Shown here: piece after piece, positions 34,576-42,700 of the stretch
Numbering within the stretch: the stretch's first letter is position 1
Layout of the letters: every line of letters starts with the position of its first letter
NCBI RefSeq assembly: GCF_001261775.1
Contig: NZ_LN868537.1
Location: 434,001 to 498,000, forward strand
Origin: Anaeromassilibacillus senegalensis
Lineage (GTDB): Bacteria > Bacillota > Clostridia > Oscillospirales > Acutalibacteraceae
Reading direction: 5' to 3'
DNA length: 64,000 nucleotides
Position numbers and translations under genes: made by a program
The notes under the pieces: model-generated
Databases searched by the model: none
Seen by the model: the letters and a program-made list of their open reading frames with translations, nothing else
Told to the model about the DNA's origin: nothing

Positions 34576-35990
34576 TACTCTACCTCCAATGCTCGCAGCT
34601 CTTTCACCACGCTCATCAGAAGGTCAACGGCTTCTTCCAGCTGTGCAATGGCTTCTTCCGCACTGTCAGCAGGGTCGGGGAGGTCGTTATAGTCCAAAAC
34701 GCTGTCGTCCCGAATCAAACCGAGATCAAGGCTGTTGCTCTTGGCGGCAATCTCCTCGCGCGTGAAACAGTTCCAGCGTTCATCCTGTACCGTGTGACGG
34801 TCATCCGAGCGGTAAGCCGCCTCAAAGCTCGTAAAATGTTCCGTTTTTAGTGGATTTGTCTTGCCGAAGGAAGGCATATTGGTGCGCAAATCATAGAACC
34901 AGACCTCTTTTGTATTGCCCTTATCCGCCGCTCCGCGCGTGAAAAACAGCACATTGGTTTTTACGCCCTGCGCATAAAAAATTCCGGTGGGCAGACGCAA
35001 CACCGTATGCAGATTGCATTTTTCCATCAAGTCCTCACGGATCTTCTCTCCATCACCGTCGGCAAACAAGACGTTATCTGGTAGCACCACAGCGGCGCGC
35101 GATTTCCCATTTGGTTTCAAGCTTCGATAAATGTGTTGCAAGAAATTAAGCTGCTTATTGCTGGTGGGGTAGGTAAAGTCGTCACGGGTAGCTCGCTCAC
35201 CGCCCTTCTTAGTACCGAAAGGCGGATTGGTCAGCACCACATCAAATCCGCTCATTTGCTTACCGAAGTTGGAGAGGGTATCACCCAGCAAAATTTGTCC
35301 GTCAATATCATGGAGCATGGCGTTCATCAAAGCGAGACGGTGGGTTTCGTGCACCAGCTCACATCCGGTGAAGGCCGCTTCTCGCTGAAATTTGGCGGTA
35401 TCGGCATCCAAATCGAAAAGCTGATCAGTGTGTTCTTTAATATAGCGGTCGGCGGCGATCATAAAGCCAAACGTGCCGCAGGCAGGGTCGTTGCATTTTT
35501 CTCCGGCCTGTGGGTCAACAAGGCGGGTCATTACATCGATCAGTACGCGAGGCGTAAAATACTGTCCGGCGCCAGACTTCTTTTCATTGGCATTCTTTTC
35601 AAGCAATCCTTCATAGAGATTGCCCAACCCCTCTTCCCGGGCGGAATACCAGTCCAGAGAATCGATGGTGGCAATGATTTTTTCAAGGTTTTTCGGTTCT
35701 TCGATGTTGGAGGAAGCCCCTTGGTAAATCTCCCGGACACGTCCGGTGCATTGCTCACCCAGGTGGTTAAGCAGTTCTTTGTAAAAATGTTTCAACTCCG
35801 TACCGCTTAAAGCAGTCAGTTTATTCCAGCGATAATCCTCTGGAATGTGCTCTTCGGTACCTGTTTCTTTTGCCATTTTTAAAAAAAGAATATACGTGAG
35901 TTCGGTGACATATTGGTGGTAGGTAATCCCATCATCCCGCAGTACGTTACATAAGTTCCATAGTTTTGATACGATTTCTTGGGTTGTCAT
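34575..35990 (-). CDS. hsdM: Type I R-M DNA methyltransferase HsdM
   Basis: The 471-residue N6-adenine methylase has the HsdM N-terminal helical domain (VSKLWNLCNVLRDDGITYHQY), FYTP-like GQYFTPRVLIDVM, SAM-binding DPACGTFGFMIAAD and the catalytic LTNPPFG motif. Together with HsdS it methylates the host sites. It is complete, so modification should work even if restriction is lost. Overlapping ends with hsdS and the hsdR 3' part show a single operon. Confidence 0.95.
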   Translation of the reverse strand: MTTQEIVSKLWNLCNVLRDDGITYHQYVTELTYILFLKMAKETGTEEHIPEDYRWNKLTALSGTELKHFYKELLNHLGEQCTGRVREIYQGASSNIEEPKNLEKIIATIDSLDWYSAREEGLGNLYEGLLEKNANEKKSGAGQYFTPRVLIDVMTRLVDPQAGEKCNDPACGTFGFMIAADRYIKEHTDQLFDLDADTAKFQREAAFTGCELVHETHRLALMNAMLHDIDGQILLGDTLSNFGKQMSGFDVVLTNPPFGTKKGGERATRDDFTYPTSNKQLNFLQHIYRSLKPNGKSRAAVVLPDNVLFADGDGEKIREDLMEKCNLHTVLRLPTGIFYAQGVKTNVLFFTRGAADKGNTKEVWFYDLRTNMPSFGKTNPLKTEHFTSFEAAYRSDDRHTVQDERWNCFTREEIAAKSNSLDLGLIRDDSVLDYNDLPDPADSAEEAIAQLEEAVDLLMSVVKELRALEVE

Positions 35991-36805
35991 GCAGTTTTTC
36001 CTCCGTCGTCGTATAGATATTCATTGAGTTCTATTACAATGCTCTCTAATTTATTATGAAACACTTTGTTTATCTTTGAAAAACCGCCCTGCGATTTGAA
36101 ACGTCCGTCCTCGTCAAACACAGATATATTTAGAACAGATTCCTCCATTAGGTACTTTTCCATGCGACCAATCCAGCCCATCTCCATTTTGGAAAAAGAG
36201 TGCGATTTTTTTAACCTGTCTACTGCGCGGCGAATGCGGGCTTCGTGGCTTAGAAGTGTGGAACCGATGGCATACCGGCGAATCAAACTGATAATGTCCG
36301 CAGCAATTTCTTCGTTGGTAAGCTCAGAGAGCGCGGTATTCAGCTGCTGGGCAGTAAAGCCCTCCCGGTCTAATGAGAGCCGCAAAGTTTTAAGCGTGTC
36401 CCGTGTCAGCTCCTTAGGGCGGGTGCAGACGATGCTTAAAGCGGCAATCTCGTTCATGTTGTTTTTTACGTAGTCGGCAAACGCATCCAGATAATCTTCT
36501 GGCTTGTTGCCTTTCCCATATCCGCGCTCATGGCTGATGAGGCGGTCTTCTTTGTCGGAAATCACTACGGGGCGGCGGCCATTGGTGTGTATCTCATCCA
36601 ATAGGGCAAAGAGCATGTCACCGTTTAAGAGGTGGGTTTTGGCATCTTCGGGGCTGCGTTCCAGCACGTCACCAATAAACTGTGTTGGGTCAAGCCCTCC
36701 GGACAAATCTATAAAGTGCTCCATTGCCTTTGCGTCCATATCGCGCTTTTTGCGCTGTATCTTGGCAAGTATCTGGTTGATTTGATATTGGACCTGCTGT
36801 GGTTC
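35987..36805 (-). pseudogene. hsdR: C-terminal part of HsdR, cut off by an amber codon
   Basis: This is the EcoEI-type HsdR C-terminal domain that normally ends the R subunit and contacts the methylase core (LDPTQFIGDVLERSPEDAKT...HSFSKMEMGWIGRMEKYLM). It is in the same frame as the 814-residue upstream part, separated only by TAG at 36806-36808. The reading continues EPQQVQYQINQILAKIQRKK before the first ATG at 36739 (250-residue frame 35987-36739). No ribosome-binding site precedes that ATG, so independent translation is doubtful. Confidence 0.8.
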
Positions 36806-39250
36806 CTACATCGTTTCCAGACCGTTCAGAAGTTGCTCAAAGGTAGCAGAGGGATTTACGACAACGGGTTTCATAGTATTCAGTTTGTCCAAGTCCTCAT
36901 ACACGCCCACCGCATCGTAAATCTCGAAATGGGTCTTATGTATATCCGGACAGAGACGGGTGGCACGCCCCAGCATCTGCTCGTACAGGATACGGGATTT
37001 TACCTTGCGCATAAACACAAGGCTTGTGATTTCCGGCACGTCGATACCGGTCGTCAATAAATCCACCGTCACAGCGATGCTGGGAAATCGTTCATTTTTA
37101 AAACGTTTGATTGCTTCCAGTACCTTTTTCTTGTTGCCGCCGCCCACACTGCCGGTGATTTTCATAATGGCGTCGTTATCGACGCCGCGTTCAGTGTATA
37201 ACTCTTTTAAGATCTTTACAATCAAATCCGCATGCTGGTCGTCCACGGCATAAATCAAGGTTTTACCTTGTTCCGGCGATTCAGGGTCGATATCTTGGGA
37301 AATTTCTTCCAGTATTGCTCGGTTAAACGGCTCGGTGATAACCTGTCGGTTAAATGTTTCTACATCAAACTGTAATTCGTCCTCAAGCGCATCGCTGTTG
37401 GTTATTTCACCTGTTACCGGATCGTAGATGGCCAATGTTTCGCCTTTGGTGTAGTGAATGCCATTTTTACTGAGGTCTGTTCCCAAAAGATGAGGCGCAT
37501 CGTGATCCACCAAATAGCCTTCGATGACTGCTTCCCGGTAAGAATAGGTGAATACCGGACGGCCAAAAATCTCCGTTGTGTGCTTGGCAGGAGTTGCGGT
37601 AAGGGCGATCTTGACGGCATCAAAATAGTCAATTACCGTACGGTATTTACTGACATAATCCCGCTGGTCACGATACAAAAGTTCATCTTCACCCATTTCT
37701 TTATCCAATATGTAGCCACGGTGCGCTTCGTCAATGATAATTAGGTCATAATCCGTTACGGCGGGCATGCTTTCTTCATCGTTATACAGGAGGCGCTTGA
37801 CCATTCCCTGTACGGTACTTATTTGAACGCGGGTTTCCGGATCTATGGATTTTTCATCCAGACCTTTAATGTTATATATGTCGTCCAGCGTCATCAATTC
37901 TTCCAGCTTAACTTCTTTGAAAACATCCTGCGCTTGTTCACCCAAGGCAGTTCGGTCGACCAAGAAAAGGATTCGACGGAAACGCCCCGTTTTTAGGAAA
38001 CGATAGATCATTCCTAAAATGGTTCTGGTTTTGCCGGTACCGGTTGCCATGGCGAGCAAAGCCGTGTTTTGTCCATCTATAATTGCCTGTTCAACGGCAC
38101 GGATTGCCTTTAGCTGGTATTCACGCAAATTCAGTCCGTCTTTATCACGCAATAAATCGTAGGGCGCTGCTTGGAGCGTTTGATTTGCGCTTGCAATGTC
38201 TTTTTTTAATAGTTCCATCATGCCGGAAGGGCTGATCCAGCCTTGCAACGCTCTGGGGGAATTTGACGGCTGACGCAGATCAAGAAACCATATACCGGAC
38301 TTTGTTTCCAACTGCTTCAAATAGGGTCTGCCGTTGGTAGCAAATGTAAAGGGAACTTTGTAAGCTCCCCATGTGCCAATTAGATAATTTGTATCCTCTT
38401 CCCGGATGCAGCGGGGGTAATCCTTGCCTTGATAATCAATGACCGATGGAATGTCCTTGTGTTCGGCTTTGGCTTCAATGATACCCACCAGTTTCGTGTC
38501 AATGAATAAGGCGTAATCGGCAAATCCCTTCGCTCCCAGTTTTGATTTTGTTGGCCACTCGGCAATGGCAAGGTTCCGCCCCTTCGTCGGGCGGGTCCCC
38601 TTGGAATAACGAAGATGGATTGTATCTGCCTCCCAGCCAACTTTCCGCAATTGTTCATCTATTAAATATCTTGTTTCGGCCTCTGATTTTTGCCGCTGGC
38701 TGGCAGCCTTGCTGGCGCGTGCCTTACGATCAGTTTGAGAAACCGACGGGGCAGAAGCCGCTTGCGCTTCGGCTTGTTTTAGCAGCAATTTTTCTTGCTC
38801 GTCTATGGTTTTGGTGTCCGGGAGATTTGTTTCCGGCGCTTGCCGCGGCAACGTAAAAGGCTGATTTTGATAATTCCAATCGCCGTAAGTTTGCATAAAC
38901 CATTCGCAAAGGCTGTGCGCCATTTGCAACAGGGTCTTTCCGTCTTCGATAGACGCATAGTTTTCATGTACCGCACGGTTGCGTGCTTTTCGCAAAGCGT
39001 GAAGAACATCTATGATATCTCGTGTAAGTAAGCCTTCGTTACTTAAACGGTTAATGCGGGCAATGGCTGTATTTTCTGTAGGTAATGATATTTTATCGTA
39101 GGTGAACATAAGGTTTGCAATTGTTTCGCCTACCATTCCCAGCTTCATCAGGCAGGAATTAGGATCTGAATAAAGATAGGCTTCTGCTGTTTTCCCCAGC
39201 TGAGATAAAACTGGAAACTCCTGATCCATAAAGCTGAAATTACTTCCCAT
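36806..39250 (-). CDS. hsdR: Type I restriction endonuclease HsdR, truncated by in-frame TAG
   Basis: This 814-residue R subunit of EcoEI type has an N-terminal helical DUF4145-like region, nuclease with VGIIEAKAEHKDIP (PD-(D/E)xK, E-x-K) near residue 250, Walker A MATGTGKTRT near 400, DEAH box IIIDEAHRGY near 505, and helicase motif VI QMLGRATRLCPD. It lacks the C-terminal domain, which follows in the same frame after a single TAG. The full product would be about 1,087 residues, the normal length. This is most simply a nonsense mutation leaving methylase-only function; suppression or sequencing error is possible. Confidence 0.88.
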   Translation of the reverse strand: MGSNFSFMDQEFPVLSQLGKTAEAYLYSDPNSCLMKLGMVGETIANLMFTYDKISLPTENTAIARINRLSNEGLLTRDIIDVLHALRKARNRAVHENYASIEDGKTLLQMAHSLCEWFMQTYGDWNYQNQPFTLPRQAPETNLPDTKTIDEQEKLLLKQAEAQAASAPSVSQTDRKARASKAASQRQKSEAETRYLIDEQLRKVGWEADTIHLRYSKGTRPTKGRNLAIAEWPTKSKLGAKGFADYALFIDTKLVGIIEAKAEHKDIPSVIDYQGKDYPRCIREEDTNYLIGTWGAYKVPFTFATNGRPYLKQLETKSGIWFLDLRQPSNSPRALQGWISPSGMMELLKKDIASANQTLQAAPYDLLRDKDGLNLREYQLKAIRAVEQAIIDGQNTALLAMATGTGKTRTILGMIYRFLKTGRFRRILFLVDRTALGEQAQDVFKEVKLEELMTLDDIYNIKGLDEKSIDPETRVQISTVQGMVKRLLYNDEESMPAVTDYDLIIIDEAHRGYILDKEMGEDELLYRDQRDYVSKYRTVIDYFDAVKIALTATPAKHTTEIFGRPVFTYSYREAVIEGYLVDHDAPHLLGTDLSKNGIHYTKGETLAIYDPVTGEITNSDALEDELQFDVETFNRQVITEPFNRAILEEISQDIDPESPEQGKTLIYAVDDQHADLIVKILKELYTERGVDNDAIMKITGSVGGGNKKKVLEAIKRFKNERFPSIAVTVDLLTTGIDVPEITSLVFMRKVKSRILYEQMLGRATRLCPDIHKTHFEIYDAVGVYEDLDKLNTMKPVVVNPSATFEQLLNGLETM

Positions 39251-39764
39251 CTTTTAATCCTCCTCTAAAAGATTGAATAATCCATTTACTAGCTTTTAAG
39301 TATTGCATGAAATAACCCATATTTTCCCCAACGGGCGGCCCCTGAAATTTTTATGTACTCACGTGAAATCTGAACTTAGCACATAGTAAGTTGCCATGGC
39401 TCTGTCAGTCCCTTTGCAGTAACATAATCCTAGAGATATCACCATATTCCACCATTTTCTTCATTATAATTCATTAATGCGAGCAATACAAGCAGAGTAT
39501 GGAAAAGCTGTCAAAGACAAAACCTCGGTGGCCATTTGTAGCCTCAAGAGATTAATCAAATAGGGTGTTTTCTGCTACCATAAATGTACCGAAAAACAAT
39601 CCGATATCAAGCGATAAATGCGATTTAAAAAAATGATAAAATAATTGCTTATGATAAAAATATTTGGTATAGTTAATACAAAGATTATTTAAAGATTTAC
39701 GTTTTAATGAGTAAGCATTTATTAAGTTATCTGGCAGGGAAATCAACAGAATGAGGTGGCAATT
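39251..39764. promoter_or_regulatory. Divergent intergenic region with promoter for the helicase gene
   Basis: This AT-rich region separates the minus-strand R-M operon from the plus-strand helicase gene. A good sigma-A promoter lies at 39645-39673 (TTGCTT, 17 bases, TATAGT) about 90 bases before the start. No second gene is convincing. Confidence 0.6.
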
Positions 39765-42700
39765 GTGGGGCAAGGGAAAGAGAATATTTATCTGCGCATA
39801 GAAATGATGACGGTGGTCAATTATGCACTGCAGCAAAATTCTGTGCCGGTAATCCAGGAAATTAAAATTGAAAACGCTACAAAACAAGACATTACTGATG
39901 TTACAATTCAGGTACAAAGCAGTCCAGCTATTGTATGTCCTTTTGCTTTAAATATAGCTGCGCTTTCAGCAGGAGAATCTTATTCTATTAGGGAGCCTTC
40001 GCTTGTATTAGACGGCGCGTATTTAGCGGGATTAACAGAGCGTATCAACGTAATATTGCAAATTTTTGTAAAAAAAGAGTCAAATACTTTAGCTTCCTTT
40101 GAAAGGTCTCTGACAGTTCTGGCTTTTGACGAGTGGCCGGGAATAACGGTTCTCCCGGAACTCCTGACTGCATTTATCTTACCAAACCATTCGGAAGTAG
40201 TACAAATAAATGCGAAAGCGGCAAAATTTTTGGAACAGTGGAGTGGAGATCCTTCCTTAGATGCATATCAGTCTCGCGACCCCAACCGAGCCCGGTTGCA
40301 GGCAGCCGCCATATACGGTGCTTTGCAGGCGCAAAATATTGTATATTCGGTTCCGCCAGCCAGTTTTGAAGCAATTGGCCAACGTATACGATTATGCGAT
40401 GCTGTTATGCAGCAAAAGATGGGGACCTGTATGGACTTAACGTTACTCTATGCCGCCTGTTTGGAGGCCGCTGGATTGCATCCGTTGCTTCTATTGCAGC
40501 CGGGCCATATTTTTGCAGGCGTATGGTTGGAGGACTTAACGTTTCCGGAGGCAATACAGGATGATCCTTCTCTAATAACAAAGCGTTTGGCGGACGGTGT
40601 CAACGAAATTGCTGTTGTGGAATGTACCGCGTTTACAGCTGGCAAAGGGTTAAGCTTTGAACAGGCATCTTCTGCTGCGGAACAGAAACTGACGGGAGGG
40701 TCGTTGGACTGCCTGATTGATGTTTTTCGTGCAAGATTAAGTGGAATTCACCCTCTACCTTTGCGCGTTTTGGATGGAAATCAATGGACGATTGCTCGTG
40801 ATGAAGTAGATATTGAAAAGATTACAAAGGCTCCTGCGTCAAAGATCGAAACCGTTCGCGTTTTGGAAGGCCATCCAGAGAATGCTGGAAAAATGGCGCA
40901 GTGGGAACGAAAATTGCTTGACTTAGGAATGCGGAATACATTGCTAAATCTCCGTCTTACGCGAACGGTTATTCCAATTCTGTCTCCGTCTCTCCGCGAT
41001 TTAGTGGAGGCACTGGTGGATCGAGGCGAATTTGGTATTGCGTCGCGTCCGGATGAATGGTCTGTCCGTGAGGAAGATCAAAAGGATCCGGAAAAGCTCG
41101 TGTGTACAAGCAATATACATCATTTAATTAAGTGTGAATTTCATAATATGCGATTGCGTACGTCTCTCAGCGAAGGGGAATTGGCCCGGTCTGTCATCCA
41201 TTTATACCGTTCCGCTAGAACCGCTTTGGAGGAAAACGGGGCAAATACGCTGTATTTAGCCATAGGTTTGCTGCGATGGTATGAAACGAAAACAAGTCAA
41301 ACAGCGAGATATGCGCCGGTCGTGTTGTTGCCAGTGGAGATTGTCCGGAAATCTGCCTTGAAAGGCTATGTAATCCGCTCCCGAAGTGATGAGGAACCAC
41401 AGATAAACGTTACACTTTTGGAGAAGCTCAAACAAGATTTTGAAATTACCATTAGCGGGTTGGACCCATTGCCGCAGGATGAAAACGGCTTAGATATTCG
41501 GCTTATTTTGGTCAGGATGCGTAGGGCAATTATGGATCAACGCGGATGGGATGTTCTGGAAACAGCAGTTCTTGGAGTTTTCTCTTTTTCCCAGTTTGTA
41601 ATGTGGAATGATATACGTAATCGTGCGGAAGATTTGCAAAAAAATAGACTTGTGCGCAGTTTAATGGATGGAAAACTGGCGTGGATGCCACCGGCAATGC
41701 AATTGGGAGCATGCGTTCCGGAAGAAGGTGTTTTGTTGCCTATTCCAGCGGATGCATCCCAGCTTTATGCTATCGAAGCGGCGGCCCGTGGAGAGAGTTT
41801 TGTATTGCATGGCCCGCCAGGCACAGGCAAATCCCAGACAATTACGGCCATGATAGCCAATGCGGTTGCACAGGGTAAGACGGTTCTTTTTGTTGCAGAA
41901 AAAATGGCGGCTCTATCGGTTGTACAGCGCCGGTTAGAAGAAATAGGCATTGGACCGTTTTGCTTGGAATTACATTCTAATAAGTCTCAAAAGCATGCTG
42001 TATTGGAGCAACTGCGTATGGCAACAGAAATCGCCAATCGAAATGAATCCGCGAACTATAAAGAACAAGCGGAGCAAGCAGCGCAAATGCGTAAGGAGTT
42101 GGATGCGTACGCGCGTTCTCTACATCAAAAGAGAGCGTCGGGCCTATCTCTTTTTGAGATGATCAGTGGCTATGAAAAATGCCGGCTTGCGCCGGATACC
42201 GTTCATTTCTCCGATGAATTTGCCTTTTCAGCTAATTGCTCTGTGTTGGCTAAGTATAAACTGTTGATTGGTCAGCTTATCGCTGCTGGCAAGGCGATTG
42301 GACATCCATATGGAAACCCGTTGCGTTTGATTCCTTTATCCGTTTATACGCAGCAGTTGCACTTCGGTTTGCCTAACGCGCTGATTTCTTACCGATCTGC
42401 TTTAGAGCAGCTTGAAGAGGCAGGGACGCAGTTTTCAGAAGCTTTGGATCGGAAGGTACCGGATAGTTTGGAAGAGTGGAAACAACTTTATCAGATAGCC
42501 GAAGCGTTAATGAAATGGATTTTCATTCCAAGAGCTTGGGCAAAGGATGAAACCTTTTCTTATTCCATGCAGAAGATGAGAGAAATGTCACGGCATTACC
42601 AAAAGGCACGCGAACTTTCCGATGATTTAAACGGTTCGTGGAACAAAGAGTTTTTAAAACAAGATGGCGAAGCTTTACTTACACAATGGCGGCAAATTTC

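Noticed and set aside
35133..35810. 225-residue plus-strand frame opposite hsdM
   Set aside because: It is a mirror frame of a clearly recognised methylase gene.
36806..36808. Amber codon read as sense (TAG reassignment)
   Set aside because: TAG ends several intact genes in the window (for example at 1959 and 48730), so general TAG recoding is not supported.
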